From NCBI GenBank assembly GCA_025465475.1, contig JAODMR010000159.1, forward strand, positions 1 through 54,437: a stretch of DNA of 54,437 bases, written 5' to 3'. Position 1 is the first letter of the stretch. Every line of letters starts with the position of its first letter. This DNA is from Micrococcaceae bacterium (GTDB taxonomy: Bacteria > Actinomycetota > Actinomycetes > Actinomycetales > Micrococcaceae). The notes beneath the pieces are model-generated. The model saw nothing but the letters and a program-made list of their open reading frames with translations. It searched no databases and was not told the origin of the DNA. Both the position numbers and the translations under genes were made by a program. Shown here piece by piece: positions 1 through 9,982 of this stretch.

Positions 1-1508
1 GGATGCAGGTCCGTCAGATCGCGGGTATCCGTGGCCTGGTGGCCAACCCCAAGGGTGAAATCATTCCGCGCCCGATCAAGTCCTCCTACCGTGAGGGCCT
101 GTCCGTGCTGGAATACTTCATCGCCACACACGGTGCCCGTAAGGGTCTGGCCGACACCGCGCTGCGTACCGCCAACTCGGGTTACCTGACCCGTCGCCTG
201 GTGGACGTGTCACAGGACGTCATCGTCCGCGAAGACGACTGCGGTACCGAGCGGGGCCTGACCCTGCCGATCGCCGTCGCCGATGCGAACGGTGAGCTGA
301 CCCTGCACGAGGAGGTTGAGAACAGCGTTTACGCCCGTACCCTCGCCACCGAAGTGACGGCAGCAGACGGCACGGTGCTGGCTGAGGCCGGCGCCGACGT
401 CGGAGACGTGCTGATCGCCGAGCTGTTCGCAGCAGGCATCACCGAGGTCAAGGTCCGCTCCGTACTCACCTGTGAGTCCGGCGTCGGAACCTGCGCCGCC
501 TGCTACGGCCGCTCGCTGGCCACCGGCAAGCTCGTGGACATTGGAGAGGCGGTCGGCATCATCGCGGCACAGTCCATCGGTGAGCCCGGTACCCAGCTGA
601 CCATGCGTACCTTCCACACCGGTGGTGCTGTTTCCGCCAGCCGTGGCGAGGACATCACGCAGGGTCTGCCGCGTATCCAGGAGCTCTTCGAGGCCCGTAC
701 CCCCAAGGGTGTTGCCCCGATCGCGGAAGCGGCCGGACGCATCAACATTGAGGAAACGGAACGCCAGCTGCGCCTGGTGCTCACTCCGGACGACGGTACC
801 GAGGAAATCGCCTACCCCGTGCTGCGCCGTGCCCGCCTGCAGGTTACTGACGGTGAGCACGTCGACGTCGGCCAGAAGCTGGTCGTCGGTGCCGTGGACC
901 CGAAGCAGGTGCTGCGTATCCTCGGCCCGCGTGCGGCCCAGAAGCACCTCGTTGAGGAAGTCCAGGGCGTGTACCGCAGCCAGGGTGTAGGCATCCACGA
1001 CAAGCACGTGGAAGTCATCGTCCGCCAGATGCTGCGCCGGGTGACGGTCATCGAATCCGGTGAATCCAACCTGCTTCCCGGCGAGCTCGCCGAGCGCGGC
1101 CGCTTCGAGACGGAAAACCGTCGCGTGGTGTCCGAGGGCAAGCAGCCGGCTTCCGGTCGTAACGAGCTGATGGGCATCACCAAGGCCTCACTGGCGACCG
1201 AGTCGTGGCTGTCGGCCGCTTCCTTCCAGGAGACCACCCGCGTCCTGACGCAGGCGGCCATGGAAGGCAAGAGCGACCCGCTGCTCGGCCTGAAGGAGAA
1301 CGTCATCATCGGTAAGCTGATCCCGGCCGGTACGGGCCTGCCCCGCTACACGAACGTGACAGTGGAGCCGACGGAGGAAGCAAAGGCCAACCTGTTCACC
1401 GGCCCGAGCGCCTTCAGCGACTTCGACTACACCGGCGGCGACCTGTCGCCCGAGTTCCACGCCATCCCGCTGGATGACTACGACCTCGGCGGGGACTTCC
1501 GTTCCTGA
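1..1508 (+). CDS. rpoC: RNA polymerase subunit beta' (C-terminal 501+ residues, 5' truncated by window edge)
   Basis: This is the carboxy-terminal part of the largest catalytic subunit of RNA polymerase; the reading frame is open to the window edge, so the true start lies upstream. Visible landmarks are the zinc-site segment [14 protein letters not shown] (about residues 158-171 of the visible part), the trigger-loop signature [16 protein letters not shown] (about 192-207), and the conserved end [14 protein letters not shown]. rpoC normally follows rpoB and precedes the rpsL block, as here, although a yihY-like gene intervenes. A perfect hairpin follows 19 bases after the stop. Identity is certain; only the upstream extent is unknown. 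Confidence 0.98.
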   Translation, partial: MQVRQIAGIRGLVANPKGEIIPRPIKSSYREGLSVLEYFIATHGARKGLADTALRTANSGYLTRRLVDVSQDVIVREDDCGTERGLTLPIAVADANGELTLHEEVENSVYARTLATEVTAADGTVLAEAGADVGDVLIAELFAAGITEVKVRSVLTCESGVGTCAACYGRSLATGKLVDIGEAVGIIAAQSIGEPGTQLTMRTFHTGGAVSASRGEDITQGLPRIQELFEARTPKGVAPIAEAAGRINIEETERQLRLVLTPDDGTEEIAYPVLRRARLQVTDGEHVDVGQKLVVGAVDPKQVLRILGPRAAQKHLVEEVQGVYRSQGVGIHDKHVEVIVRQMLRRVTVIESGESNLLPGELAERGRFETENRRVVSEGKQPASGRNELMGITKASLATESWLSAASFQETTRVLTQAAMEGKSDPLLGLKENVIIGKLIPAGTGLPRYTNVTVEPTEEAKANLFTGPSAFSDFDYTGGDLSPEFHAIPLDDYDLGGDFRS

Positions 1509-1527
1509 TCCGCAACTGCAGTAACGA

Positions 1528-1566
1528 CGACGGCGGTTCCGCACCATGGGTGCGGGGCCGCCGTCG
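1528..1566 (+). terminator. Hairpin after rpoC
   Basis: A 9-bp perfect stem (CGACGGCGG at 1528-1536 with CCGCCGTCG at 1558-1566) encloses a second stem (CCGCAC at 1539-1544 with GTGCGG at 1550-1555). It begins 19 bases after the rpoC stop and lacks a T run, as many actinobacterial terminators do. It probably ends the rpoBC transcript. Confidence 0.7.
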
Positions 1567-1680
1567 GCCGTTAACGCGGCCCCGGCGGCTCCTTCTGAGA
1601 GGCGCCATAGGCCCGTTCGCCGCGGATAGGAAGGCAACCAGACGCCGGGTTCCATGTGACGTAGGAAACAATAAGCCTAC

Positions 1681-1744
1681 TTACCTTGATTCTCCGTACC
1701 GGCTAGGTCAGAGTTGGTAACCAAAGGACCAATTCCCAAAGGAC
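1681..1744 (+). promoter_or_regulatory. Possible yihY promoter and duplicated Shine-Dalgarno sequence
   Basis: TTACCT (1681-1686) and TAGGTC (1704-1709) are 17 bases apart and make a weak promoter candidate. Downstream, CCAAAGGAC occurs twice with a 15-base period (1721-1729 and 1736-1744); the second copy is the ribosome binding site for the ATG at 1751. The promoter call is tentative; the duplication is directly visible. Confidence 0.4.
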
Positions 1745-1750
1745 GGCACC

Positions 1751-2824
1751 ATGGCTACCAGCAAGACCGCGGATACCAGCCGGGCCAAAGCCCGCACTGC
1801 TCCCGCACCGGACGACGACCGCAAACCGGACAGCCCCACTGAAGTCACCAAACCCGCGTGGAAGTACATCGCCAAGAAGACCCTCCGCGAGTTCAGCCGG
1901 GACCAGTGCCAGGACCTCGCCGCTGCCCTGACCTACTACGCGGTGTTCTCCCTGTTTCCCGGGCTGCTGGCGTTGGTGTCCCTGCTGGGCGTATTCGGCC
2001 AGGCCGAGAAAACCACCTCAGCGATGCTCGAGATCGTCCAGCGCATCGCGCCCGGATCCACCACCGACCTGATCCGGGGGCCCATCGAGGAGTTGGCGAA
2101 GTCCGATTCGGCCGGCTTCACCCTGGTCATCGGTATCCTCGCCGGGCTTTGGTCCGCCTCCGGTTACGTCGGAGCGTTCGGACGTGCCATGAACCGCATC
2201 TACCAGATCGACGAGGGACGGCCGTTCTACAAGCTGCGCCCGACCATGCTGGTGGTCACCCTGATCACCGTGGTGCTGGTGGCGATCGCAGCCGCCATGC
2301 TGGTCATCAGCGGCCCCATCGCCGAAGCCGTCGGCAACGCCCTCGGCCTGGGCGGAGGAGTCGTGACCGTATGGAACATCGTCAAGTGGCCCATCCTGCT
2401 GGCCATCGTGATCGTGATCATCGCGCTGCTGTACTACGCCACCCCCAACGTCAAGCAGCCCAAGTTCCGCTGGATGAGCCTCGGATCACTGATCGCCCTG
2501 ATCGCGTTCGTGCTCGCTTCCCTGGGCTTCGCGTTCTACGTGGCCAACTTCGCCAACTACAACAAGACCTACGGCGCCATCGGCGGTGTCATCATCCTGC
2601 TGCTGTGGCTCTGGATCCTGAACATGTCCCTGCTGTTCGGCGCGGAGTTTGACGCCGAGATGGAGCGCGGACGCGAACTGCAGGCGGGCATCGAGGCGGA
2701 GGAGACCATCCAGCTCCCGCCCCGGGACACCAAGCAGAGCGACAAGCTCAAGGCCAAGCTGGACGAGGACATCGAAACGGGCCGTAAGCTGCGCGAATCC
2801 AACGGAGAGTCGGCCGGCAAGTAG
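1751..2824 (+). CDS. YihY/BrkB family inner-membrane protein
   Basis: A 357-residue polytopic membrane protein of the YihY/virulence factor BrkB family, whose molecular function is still debated (once mistaken for RNase BN). The N-terminal 40 residues are polar and charged. The family core follows, with the characteristic DLAAALTYYAVFSLFPGLLALVS-type first helix (about residues 56-80), a GLWSASGYVGAFGRAMNRIY segment (about 133-152), and hydrophobic stretches near 160-190, 210-228, 245-270 and 275-300. The C-terminal 55 residues are highly charged and probably cytoplasmic. AAAGGAC lies 7 bases before the ATG. It stands alone between hairpins that follow rpoC and itself, so it is probably its own transcription unit inserted between rpoC and the rpsL operon. 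Confidence 0.9.
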   Translation: MATSKTADTSRAKARTAPAPDDDRKPDSPTEVTKPAWKYIAKKTLREFSRDQCQDLAAALTYYAVFSLFPGLLALVSLLGVFGQAEKTTSAMLEIVQRIAPGSTTDLIRGPIEELAKSDSAGFTLVIGILAGLWSASGYVGAFGRAMNRIYQIDEGRPFYKLRPTMLVVTLITVVLVAIAAAMLVISGPIAEAVGNALGLGGGVVTVWNIVKWPILLAIVIVIIALLYYATPNVKQPKFRWMSLGSLIALIAFVLASLGFAFYVANFANYNKTYGAIGGVIILLLWLWILNMSLLFGAEFDAEMERGRELQAGIEAEETIQLPPRDTKQSDKLKAKLDEDIETGRKLRESNGESAGK

Positions 2825-2848
2825 CTTTTCGGTTTCTCACGCGCGCCG

Positions 2849-2899
2849 GTGCCGCCGGATTGTTCCCCGCCGACAGGACAGGGAACAAACCGGCGGCAC
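2849..2899 (+). terminator. Hairpin terminator after yihY
   Basis: Outer 10-bp perfect stem GTGCCGCCGG (2849-2858) with CCGGCGGCAC (2890-2899), and inner TGTTCCC (2861-2867) with GGGAACA (2881-2887). It lies 24 bases after the yihY stop and separates it from the rpsL promoter. Confidence 0.8.
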
Positions 2900-2967
2900 T
2901 TCCGGTGAAACCTCTCAGAAGCCAACATCCCGCCCCCGGACGGGGGAAGCAGGCCAGCGGCCGCCGA

Positions 2968-3294
2968 TTCAGGGCCTGAGCCGGCCCGTGCTAGACTTGA
3001 ACACAATTGTTAGTGTGGCAGTGGATGAGTGTATCCTCGCTGGCTCCGTATTCCGGGGTTCGGTGGATGCGTTTCCGGGTTGCAGGGTCCTTGTGCAACG
3101 AATGCCACATTTTTGCATGCCTGCTCGCCGATTCCGGTCGCCCGGCGGTCCAGGAGGCGTGCAACTACGAGATAAAAGGCTACGCCTCAACTGTTCCCGC
3201 ATTGGTTCGCTGTTTTCGCAGCGCAATGCCCGCAGGCGAGCAGCGGGGCAAAGCGACACGAGAAAACTCTCGAGAAAAAACGGAGAACACGAAA
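2968..3294 (+). promoter_or_regulatory. Promoter and long 5' leader of the rpsL-rpsG-fusA operon
   Basis: The 470-base gap between yihY and rpsL holds the yihY hairpin and then TTCAGG (2968-2973), an 18-base spacer and TAGACT (2992-2997), the same -10 hexamer found before tuf, secY, glmM and lacI in this window. A transcript from about 3004 would carry a leader of about 290 bases before the rpsL GTG. I saw no tRNA or known riboswitch in it. The run AGAAAACTCTCGAGAAAAAA before rpsL is unusually A-rich for this genome. Confidence 0.6.
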
Positions 3295-3669
3295 GTGCCT
3301 ACGATTCAGCAGCTGGTCCGTAAGGGCCGCTCACCCAAGGTCTCCAAGACCAAGGCCCCCGCCCTGAAGGGCAGCCCGATGCGCCGTGGCGTTTGCACGC
3401 GCGTTTACACCACCACCCCGAAGAAGCCGAACTCGGCTCTGCGTAAGGTTGCCCGCGTGCGCCTCAACGGTGGCGTGGAAGTCACCGCCTACATCCCCGG
3501 TGTTGGCCACAACCTCCAGGAGCACTCCATCGTGCTCGTCCGTGGTGGTCGTGTGAAGGACCTTCCCGGTGTTCGCTACAAGATCGTCCGCGGCGCCCTT
3601 GATACCCAGGGCGTGAAGAACCGCAAGCAGGCCCGCAGCCGCTACGGTGCAAAGATGGAGAAGAAGTAA
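3295..3669 (+). CDS. rpsL: 30S ribosomal protein S12
   Basis: S12 sits at the decoding centre of the small subunit. The GTG start at 3295 gives exactly 124 residues beginning [12 protein letters not shown], the normal length; an in-frame ATG at 3007 would add a long non-conserved extension and is rejected. The streptomycin-determining lysines are both wild type (K43 in [11 protein letters not shown] and K88 in RVKDLPGVR), so no target-site streptomycin resistance is predicted. rpsG begins 2 bases after the stop. Confidence 0.98.
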   Translation: MPTIQQLVRKGRSPKVSKTKAPALKGSPMRRGVCTRVYTTTPKKPNSALRKVARVRLNGGVEVTAYIPGVGHNLQEHSIVLVRGGRVKDLPGVRYKIVRGALDTQGVKNRKQARSRYGAKMEKK

Positions 3670-3670
3670 T

Positions 3671-4141
3671 ATGCCTCGCAAGGGTCCGGCCCCGAAGCGG
3701 CCGCTGGTAATTGATCCCGTTTACGGCTCCCCGTTGGTCACTCAGCTGATCAACAAGGTGCTGGTCGACGGCAAGAAGTCGACCGCCGAGCGCATCGTTT
3801 ATGGTGCACTTGCCGGTGCGCAGGAAAAGTCCGGGGGAGACCCCGTAGCGGCCTTGAAGAAGGCCATGGACAACATCAAGCCCAGCCTTGAGGTCAAGTC
3901 CCGCCGCGTCGGTGGCGCCACCTACCAGGTCCCGGTTGAGGTCAAGCCCGGTCGTGCGACCGCGCTGGCCCTGCGCTGGCTGGTCGGCTACTCCAAGGCC
4001 CGCCGCGAGAAGACCATGACCGAGCGTCTGCGCAACGAGATCCTCGATGCCTCGAACGGTCTCGGTGCCGCTGTGAAGCGTCGCGAAGACACCCACAAGA
4101 TGGCGGAGTCCAACAAGGCATTCGCACACTACCGCTGGTAA
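3671..4141 (+). CDS. rpsG: 30S ribosomal protein S7
   Basis: S7 nucleates assembly of the 16S rRNA 3' major (head) domain and contacts the E-site tRNA. The ATG at 3671 begins [12 protein letters not shown] and gives the standard 156 residues ending AFAHYRW. It is separated from the rpsL stop by a single base, consistent with translational coupling in the str operon. In other bacteria S7 is the autoregulator of this operon; nothing here shows whether that applies. Confidence 0.98.
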   Translation: MPRKGPAPKRPLVIDPVYGSPLVTQLINKVLVDGKKSTAERIVYGALAGAQEKSGGDPVAALKKAMDNIKPSLEVKSRRVGGATYQVPVEVKPGRATALALRWLVGYSKARREKTMTERLRNEILDASNGLGAAVKRREDTHKMAESNKAFAHYRW

Positions 4142-4153
4142 AAGCGCCGAACG

Positions 4154-4188
4154 GCGCCCGCAGCTGTCCACAAGGCAGCTGCGGGCGC
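4154..4188 (+). terminator. Hairpin between rpsG and fusA
   Basis: A 13-bp perfect stem, GCGCCCGCAGCTG (4154-4166) with CAGCTGCGGGCGC (4176-4188), with a 9-base loop and no T run. It may attenuate transcription into fusA or stabilise the upstream mRNA end, since no clear promoter for fusA is seen in the 28 bases that follow. Confidence 0.6.
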
Positions 4189-4216
4189 ACCCGGCTCACC
4201 TATATAGGGAGAAACC

Positions 4217-6331
4217 GTGGCACAGGACGTGCTTACCGACCTTAACAAGGTCCGCAATATCGGCATCATGGCCCACATCGATGCCGGCAAGACCACTACT
4301 ACTGAGCGCATCCTGTTCTACACGGGTGTGAACCACAAGATCGGCGAAACGCACGACGGTGCCTCGACGACCGACTGGATGGAACAGGAAAAGGAACGCG
4401 GCATCACCATCACGAGCGCCGCCGTGACCTGCTTCTGGGAAAACAACCAGATCAACATCATCGACACCCCTGGCCACGTGGACTTCACGGTTGAGGTTGA
4501 GCGCTCACTGCGCGTCCTCGACGGCGCGGTTGCCGTGTTCGACGGCAAGGAAGGCGTGGAGCCGCAGTCCGAGACTGTCTGGCGCCAGGCCGACAAGTAC
4601 GAAGTTCCCCGTATCTGCTTCGTCAACAAGATGGACAAGCTGGGCGCGGACTTCTACTTCACCGTGGACACCATCATCAGCCGCCTGGGCGCCAAGCCCC
4701 TGGTGCTGCAGCTGCCGATCGGCGCCGAGAACGACTTCGTCGGCGTCGTCGACCTGCTCTTCATGCGTGCCCTGGTGTGGCCCGGCGACGCCAAGGGTGA
4801 CGTCACCATGGGTGCCAAGTACGAGATCCAGGAGATCCCGGCTGACCTCAAGGAGAAGGCTGAGGAATACCGCGCAGCCCTCGTCGAGACCGTCGCCGAG
4901 TCCAGCGACAAGCTCATGGAGAAGTACCTGGAAGGTGAAGAACTCACCGTCGAGGAACTCAAGGCCGGCATCCGCAAGATGACGATCAACTCCGAGATCT
5001 ACCCGATCCTCTGCGGCTCCGCGTTCAAGAACCGCGGTGTGCAGCCGATGCTCGACGCCGTCGTGGATTACCTGCCCTCCCCGCTGGACGTCCCCGCCAT
5101 GGTGGGCCACGATCCCCGCAACGAGGAAACCGAGCTGACCCGCAAGCCGAGCACCGAGGAGCCCTTCTCGGCCCTGGCGTTCAAGGTCGCGACGCACCCC
5201 TTCTTCGGCCAGCTGACTTTCATCCGGGTTTACTCCGGCCAGGTCTCCGCAGGCACCCAGGTGGTCAACTCCACCAAGGGCAAGAAGGAGCGCATCGGCA
5301 AGCTGTTCCAGATGCACGCCAACAAGGAAATCCCCGTTGACGAGGCGCTGGCCGGCCACATCTACGCCGCGATCGGACTGAAGGACACCACCACCGGTGA
5401 CACCCTCTCCGACTCGAACAACCAGATCGTGCTTGAGTCCATGAGCTTCCCGGAGCCCGTGATCTCTGTTGCCATCGAACCGAAGACCAAGGGTGACCAG
5501 GAGAAGCTCTCCACCGCCATCCAGAAGCTTTCGGCCGAGGACCCGACCTTCCAGGTCTCCCTCAACGAGGACACCGGCCAGACGATCATCGCCGGCATGG
5601 GCGAGCTCCACCTGGACATCCTGGTGGACCGCATGCGCCGCGAGTTCCGCGTCGAGGCAAACGTGGGCAAGCCCCAGGTCGCCTACCGCGAAACGATCAA
5701 GCGCAAGGTCGAAAAGCACGACTACACGCACAAGAAGCAGACCGGTGGTTCCGGCCAGTTCGCGAAGATCCAGATCGCGATCGAGCCGTTGGACACGACC
5801 GAGGGCACCATGTACGAGTTCGAGAACAAGGTCACCGGTGGCCGTGTTCCCCGCGAGTACATCCCCAGCGTCGACCAGGGCATCCAGTCCGCGCTCACCG
5901 ATGGTGTGCTCGCCGGTTACCCCGTCGTCGGCATCAAGGCCACCCTGCTGGACGGCGCGTCGCACGACGTTGACTCCTCGGAAATGGCGTTCAAGATCGC
6001 CGGCCGCATGGCGTTCAAGGAAGCCGCGCGCATGGCCAACCCCGTGCTGCTCGAGCCGCTCATGGACGTCGAGGTGCGCACCCCTGAGGAATACATGGGT
6101 GAAGTCATCGGTGACCTGAACTCCCTCCGTGGCCAGATGCAGTCGATGGAAGACGCCAGTGGCGTCATGGTCGTCCGCGCGCTGGTTCCGCTGTCCGGCA
6201 TGTTCGGCTACATCGGCGACCTGCGGTCCAAGACCCAGGGCCGCGCCGTGTACTCAATGCAGTTCGACAGCTACTCCGAGGTCCCGAAGGCAGTAGCCGA
6301 CGAGATCATTCAGAAGTCCCGCGGCGAGTAG
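4217..6331 (+). CDS. fusA: Elongation factor G
   Basis: The translocation GTPase of the ribosome, 704 residues with a GTG start preceded by AGGGAGAAACC. Visible G-domain motifs are AHIDAGKT (residues 19-26), the switch region [19 protein letters not shown] and NKMD. Domains II to V follow in the usual order, and the protein ends [10 protein letters not shown]. It is the third gene of the str operon, followed by a very strong hairpin and a separate tuf promoter. Only this canonical EF-G is present in the window. Confidence 0.98.
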   Translation: MAQDVLTDLNKVRNIGIMAHIDAGKTTTTERILFYTGVNHKIGETHDGASTTDWMEQEKERGITITSAAVTCFWENNQINIIDTPGHVDFTVEVERSLRVLDGAVAVFDGKEGVEPQSETVWRQADKYEVPRICFVNKMDKLGADFYFTVDTIISRLGAKPLVLQLPIGAENDFVGVVDLLFMRALVWPGDAKGDVTMGAKYEIQEIPADLKEKAEEYRAALVETVAESSDKLMEKYLEGEELTVEELKAGIRKMTINSEIYPILCGSAFKNRGVQPMLDAVVDYLPSPLDVPAMVGHDPRNEETELTRKPSTEEPFSALAFKVATHPFFGQLTFIRVYSGQVSAGTQVVNSTKGKKERIGKLFQMHANKEIPVDEALAGHIYAAIGLKDTTTGDTLSDSNNQIVLESMSFPEPVISVAIEPKTKGDQEKLSTAIQKLSAEDPTFQVSLNEDTGQTIIAGMGELHLDILVDRMRREFRVEANVGKPQVAYRETIKRKVEKHDYTHKKQTGGSGQFAKIQIAIEPLDTTEGTMYEFENKVTGGRVPREYIPSVDQGIQSALTDGVLAGYPVVGIKATLLDGASHDVDSSEMAFKIAGRMAFKEAARMANPVLLEPLMDVEVRTPEEYMGEVIGDLNSLRGQMQSMEDASGVMVVRALVPLSGMFGYIGDLRSKTQGRAVYSMQFDSYSEVPKAVADEIIQKSRGE

Positions 6332-6338
6332 CCCGCTA

Positions 6339-6377
6339 CTGCTGGAGCTTCCCGGTACTGCCGGGAAGCTCCAGCAG
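6339..6377 (+). terminator. Strong 17-bp hairpin after fusA
   Basis: A 17-bp perfect stem (5' arm 6339-6355, 3' arm 6361-6377) with a 5-base loop, beginning 7 bases after the fusA stop. It uncouples fusA from tuf, which has its own promoter immediately downstream. Confidence 0.88.
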
Positions 6378-6384
6378 CTGAAAT

Positions 6385-6413
6385 TTCACCAAATCACAAG
6401 CCCCCAGTAGACT
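6385..6413 (+). promoter_or_regulatory. tuf promoter
   Basis: TTCACC (6385-6390), a 17-base spacer and TAGACT (6408-6413) make a good housekeeping promoter. The arrangement closely matches the infA promoter (TTCACT, 17 bases, TAGAGT). The predicted leader is about 60 bases and ends with the Shine-Dalgarno AGGAGG at 6471-6476, just before the GTG. Confidence 0.75.
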
Positions 6414-6481
6414 TGTACAGGTTTCAGTGACGAAAAGCGTTGCTGATTGCAAGTCATCTGAAAACGTTCTAGGAGGAACCC

Positions 6482-7672
6482 GTGGCGAAGGCAAAGTTCG
6501 AGCGGACTAAGCCGCACGTTAACATCGGTACCATCGGTCACGTTGACCATGGAAAAACCACGTTGACGGCTGCCATTTCCAAGGTGCTTTACGACAAGTA
6601 CCCCACACTCAACGAGCAGCGAGACTTCGCTTCCATCGACTCGGCCCCCGAGGAGAAGCAGCGCGGTATCACGATCAACATCTCCCACGTTGAGTACCAG
6701 ACCGAGAAGCGCCACTACGCCCACGTGGATGCCCCCGGTCACGCTGACTACATCAAGAACATGATCACCGGTGCTGCGCAGATGGACGGTGCAATCCTCG
6801 TGGTCGCCGCCACTGACGGCCCGATGGCCCAGACCCGCGAGCACGTCCTGCTCGCCCGCCAGGTTGGTGTTCCCTACCTGCTGGTCGCGCTGAACAAGTC
6901 CGACATGGTCGACGACGAAGAGCTGTTGGACCTGGTGGAAATGGAAGTCCGTGAGCTGCTCAGCTCGCAGGGCTTCGACGGCGACGAAGCTCCCGTCGTC
7001 CGCGTTTCCGGCCTGAAGGCCCTCGAAGGCGACCCGGTTTGGGTCAAGTCCGTTGAGGACCTGATGGACGCCGTGGACAACAAGGTTCCGGACCCGGTCC
7101 GCGACAAGGACAAGCCGTTCCTGATGCCGGTTGAAGACGTCTTCACCATCACCGGCCGTGGAACCGTTGTAACGGGCCGCGCCGAGCGTGGAACCCTGGC
7201 CATCAACTCGGAAGTCGAGATCGTCGGCATCCGTCCGGTCCAGAAGACCACCGTCACCGGTATCGAAATGTTCCACAAGCAGCTCGACGAGGCCTGGGCC
7301 GGCGAGAACTGTGGTCTGCTGCTGCGCGGTATCAAGCGCGAAGACGTAGAGCGTGGACAGGTCATCGTGAAGCCGGGCTCCATCACCCCGCACACCGACT
7401 TCGAAGCCAACGTCTACATCCTGGCCAAGGATGAGGGTGGGCGTCCCAACCCGTTCTACTCGAACTACCGCCCGCAGTTCTACTTCCGCACCACCGACGT
7501 CACGGGTGTCATCACCCTGCCCGAGGGCACGGAAATGGTTATGCCCGGCGACAACACCGAAATGACCGTCGCGCTGATCCAGCCGATCGCCATGGAGGAA
7601 GGCCTCGGCTTCGCCATCCGCGAAGGCGGCCGCACCGTTGGTTCGGGACGTGTCACCAAGATCATCAAGTAA
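6482..7672 (+). CDS. tuf: Elongation factor Tu
   Basis: EF-Tu carries aminoacyl-tRNA to the ribosome as a GTP complex. The GTG start gives 396 residues with an ideal AGGAGG. G-domain motifs are GHVDHGKT (residues 19-26), [24 protein letters not shown] and NKSD; domains II and III follow, ending GRVTKIIK. It has its own promoter and a terminator with a T run, so it is a monocistronic unit between the str and S10 operons. Confidence 0.98.
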   Translation: MAKAKFERTKPHVNIGTIGHVDHGKTTLTAAISKVLYDKYPTLNEQRDFASIDSAPEEKQRGITINISHVEYQTEKRHYAHVDAPGHADYIKNMITGAAQMDGAILVVAATDGPMAQTREHVLLARQVGVPYLLVALNKSDMVDDEELLDLVEMEVRELLSSQGFDGDEAPVVRVSGLKALEGDPVWVKSVEDLMDAVDNKVPDPVRDKDKPFLMPVEDVFTITGRGTVVTGRAERGTLAINSEVEIVGIRPVQKTTVTGIEMFHKQLDEAWAGENCGLLLRGIKREDVERGQVIVKPGSITPHTDFEANVYILAKDEGGRPNPFYSNYRPQFYFRTTDVTGVITLPEGTEMVMPGDNTEMTVALIQPIAMEEGLGFAIREGGRTVGSGRVTKIIK

Positions 7673-7693
7673 TTACTTGAGGCTCTGACAAGG

Positions 7694-7725
7694 GCGCCCT
7701 TCCGCTTCGGCGGGAGGGCGCTTTT
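7694..7725 (+). terminator. Rho-independent terminator of tuf
   Basis: GCGCCCT (7694-7700) pairs with AGGGCGC (7715-7721) around a TTCG-centred inner stem (CCGCTTCGGCGG), followed directly by TTTT. This is a canonical intrinsic terminator. Confidence 0.92.
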
Positions 7726-7772
7726 GTGGCTAAGCAGGGGCTGATGAAGCATCCCCCTGATAGGATCCGGAT

Positions 7773-7898
7773 ATGGAAATCCTGATCGTGCTGGTAATCG
7801 TCGCGGTCCTGGCTGCCGGCGCCATCGTGGGGCGTAAGACCTTCGCCCGGGAGATCGACCGTGCCAAGCGGATCCGGCGGAGCAACCGCAAACCCTGA
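7773..7898 (+). CDS. Candidate 41-residue single-span membrane peptide
   Basis: A short frame from ATG 7773 to TGA 7898 begins MEILIVLVIVAVLAAGAIVG and ends in a strongly basic tail (AKRIRRSNRK). This gives one hydrophobic helix (about residues 3-19) followed by a cationic cytoplasmic end, the usual layout of small actinobacterial membrane proteins. TAGGAT at 7761-7766 ends 6 bases before the ATG and could be a -10 box for a leaderless mRNA; alternatively GGAT acts as a weak ribosome binding site. It lies alone between the tuf terminator and the S10 promoter. I do not recognise a family, and it could be fortuitous. Confidence 0.45.
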   Translation: MEILIVLVIVAVLAAGAIVGRKTFAREIDRAKRIRRSNRKP

Positions 7899-7918
7899 AG
7901 CACCCCATAGCACGGCAA

Positions 7919-8243
7919 TTCGCTTTTGGCCCGTAATTCCGGCATACTAGATGAGTTGTTCAAGTGCTTCTTCGTGTCCCGACCGAGATAATGCTCGGTG
8001 CAGGGTCCAGGCTGAAGACCAAACATAACCCCACCCCCCAAACATGCGGGTACGTGCGCAGGAAAACTGCGACACGCCCGAGCGCGGGGGTCGGGCCTTC
8101 GGCGGAGTGAGGAACCCGGAAACGTCCGGATTCAGTCCGTTGGAAGTGTGGCGGGAAGCGCCACTGAGACAGGCAAGTCAACAGCGTTAGTTCCACAGCG
8201 TTGATTCGTAGAGCACTACGTCAGGAAAGAGAGTCACGACGCC
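7919..8243 (+). promoter_or_regulatory. Promoter candidate and structured leader of the S10 operon
   Basis: The 345 bases before rpsJ hold no gene. A weak promoter TTCGCT (7919-7924), 18 bases, CATACT (7943-7948) is the best candidate. The leader then contains several short hairpins, for example ACCGAG/CTCGGT around 7982-7999, a GC-rich stretch near 8070-8130, and AGGAAAGAG before the ATG. In other bacteria this leader is where L4 represses the operon; no specific L4 site could be identified by eye. Confidence 0.45.
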
Positions 8244-8552
8244 ATGGCGGGACAAAAAATCCGCATCCGGCTGAAGTCATATGACCACGAGGTCATTGAT
8301 GTATCAGCACGGAAGATCGTTGAGACGGTCACGCGCGCAGGCGCAACTGTAGTCGGCCCCGTGCCGCTGCCGACGGAAAAGAACGTTTACTGCGTTATCC
8401 GTTCGCCCCACAAGTACAAGGACAGCCGCGAGCACTTTGAAATGCGCACGCACAAGCGTCTGATCGACATCATCGATCCCACGCCGAAGGCCGTTGACTC
8501 GCTGATGCGTCTCGACCTGCCTGCCGACGTGAACATCGAAATCAAGCTTTAA
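8244..8552 (+). CDS. rpsJ: 30S ribosomal protein S10
   Basis: S10 is a head protein of the 30S subunit and also the NusE transcription elongation partner. The 102-residue product begins [19 protein letters not shown] and contains the conserved [20 protein letters not shown] segment. First gene of the S10 block; rplC follows after 19 bases with its own AGGGAGG site. Confidence 0.98.
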
Positions 8553-8571
8553 GGGAGGTGCTGAGAAAACT

Positions 8572-9222
8572 ATGACCGTAACCCGTAACGTAAAGGGCAT
8601 CCTGGGCACGAAGCTCGGCATGACCCAGGTCTGGGACGAGAACAACCGCCTTATTCCGGTGACTGTTGTCCAGGCCGACTCCAATGTCGTCACCCAGCTG
8701 CGCGACGCAGCTGCTGACGGTTACACCGCCGTGCAGATCGGCTACGGCCAGATCGACCCGCGCAAGGTCACCAAGCCGCTGGCTGGTCACTTTGACAAGG
8801 CTGGTGTCACCCCCCGCCGCCACGTCGTCGAACTGCGTACCGCAGACGCCGACAGCTACTCCCTCGGCCAGGAGCTCTCCGTGGAGATCTTCGAAGCCGG
8901 CCAGAAGGTCGACGTCGTCGGTACTTCAAAGGGTAAGGGCTTCGCCGGTGTGATGAAGCGCCATGGTTTCCATGGCGTCGGCGCCTCGCACGGTGCCCAC
9001 AAGAACCACCGCAAGCCCGGCTCCATCGGTGGCGCATCCACCCCCAGCCGCGTTTTCAAGGGCGTGCGCATGGCCGGCCGCATGGGCGCCGTCCGCCACA
9101 CCACGCTGAACCTCACGGTTCACGGCGTGGACGCCGAGAAGTCGCTGCTGCTCATCAAGGGTGCCGTCCCAGGCGCCCGCGGCCAGGTCGTCCTCGTACG
9201 CACCGCCGTGAAGGGAGCATAA
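8572..9222 (+). CDS. rplC: 50S ribosomal protein L3
   Basis: L3 is an early-assembly protein whose loop approaches the peptidyl transferase centre. The 216 residues begin [20 protein letters not shown] and contain the family signature [18 protein letters not shown] and the tip region [19 protein letters not shown]. An AAGGGAGG site lies 11-18 bases upstream. Normal position between rpsJ and rplD. Confidence 0.98.
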   Translation: MTVTRNVKGILGTKLGMTQVWDENNRLIPVTVVQADSNVVTQLRDAAADGYTAVQIGYGQIDPRKVTKPLAGHFDKAGVTPRRHVVELRTADADSYSLGQELSVEIFEAGQKVDVVGTSKGKGFAGVMKRHGFHGVGASHGAHKNHRKPGSIGGASTPSRVFKGVRMAGRMGAVRHTTLNLTVHGVDAEKSLLLIKGAVPGARGQVVLVRTAVKGA

Positions 9223-9226
9223 GTTC

Positions 9227-9982
9227 ATGGCTATCAATACTGTTTCCGTCGAGCTGCCTGCTGAAATCTTCGACGTTCAGACCAACGTGCCGCTGCTGCA
9301 CCAGGTCGTCGTTGCTCAGCTGGCCGCCGCCCGCCAGGGAACGCACAAGACCAAGACCCGCGCCGAGGTTTCCGGTGCAGGCCGCAAGCCGTTCAAGCAG
9401 AAGGGCACCGGTCGGGCCCGCCAGGGTTCCATCCGTGCCCCGCACATGACCGGCGGTGGCATTGTCCACGGTCCGACCCCGCGTGACTACAGCCAGCGGA
9501 CCCCCAAGAAGATGAAGGCTGCTGCCCTCCGCGGCGCCCTGTCCGATCGGGCCCGTAACGGCCGCATCTCCGTCGTTTCCGAACTGGTGACCGGCACCAA
9601 GCCGTCCGCCAAGGAAGCGCTGGCAACGCTGCGCGCCGTCTCCGGGCGCAAGAACCTGCTCGTGGTCATCGAGCGTGCCAACGATGTTGCTGCGCTGTCG
9701 CTCCGCAACCTGCAGGACGTGCACGTGCTGTACGTTGACCAGCTGAACACCTACGACGTGCTCGTCTCAGACGACGTCATCTTCACCAACGCCGCCTACG
9801 AGATCTTCATCTCCGGCCGGGCAGGGGTTGAGGCTTTCGCCTCCAGCGCCGCCGTCGCCGAGGAAGACATCGTCGTCGAGGTCGATGAGGTTGAGGCTGC
9901 ACCGGAGGCCAAGGCTGCCCCCAAGGCAAAGAAAGCCGACGCCGCTGCTGCTGCGCCCGTAATTGAGGAGGACGCCAAATGA
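9227..9982 (+). CDS. rplD: 50S ribosomal protein L4, with acidic/Ala-rich C-terminal extension
   Basis: L4 lines the exit tunnel; its extended loop is visible as [20 protein letters not shown] (about residues 45-64). The 251-residue product is longer than the usual 200-220 residues because of a low-complexity tail from about residue 205, rich in Glu/Val and then Ala/Lys ([20 protein letters not shown]). The start is 4 bases after the rplC stop, and the end overlaps the rplW start as ATGA. In E. coli L4 autoregulates this operon. Confidence 0.97.
   Translation: MAINTVSVELPAEIFDVQTNVPLLHQVVVAQLAAARQGTHKTKTRAEVSGAGRKPFKQKGTGRARQGSIRAPHMTGGGIVHGPTPRDYSQRTPKKMKAAALRGALSDRARNGRISVVSELVTGTKPSAKEALATLRAVSGRKNLLVVIERANDVAALSLRNLQDVHVLYVDQLNTYDVLVSDDVIFTNAAYEIFISGRAGVEAFASSAAVAEEDIVVEVDEVEAAPEAKAAPKAKKADAAAAAPVIEEDAK

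Noticed and set aside
1509-1750. tRNA or small RNA gene in the gaps between core genes
   Set aside because: No cloverleaf or T-loop GTTCGANNC pattern was seen in this or other gaps; only hairpins and promoters.
3007-3294. N-terminal extension of S12 from an upstream ATG
   Set aside because: S12 length and sequence are conserved from GTG 3295; the upstream part is leader RNA.
4505-5965. A 486-codon minus-strand frame opposite fusA
   Set aside because: Codon-bias shadow of a highly expressed gene.
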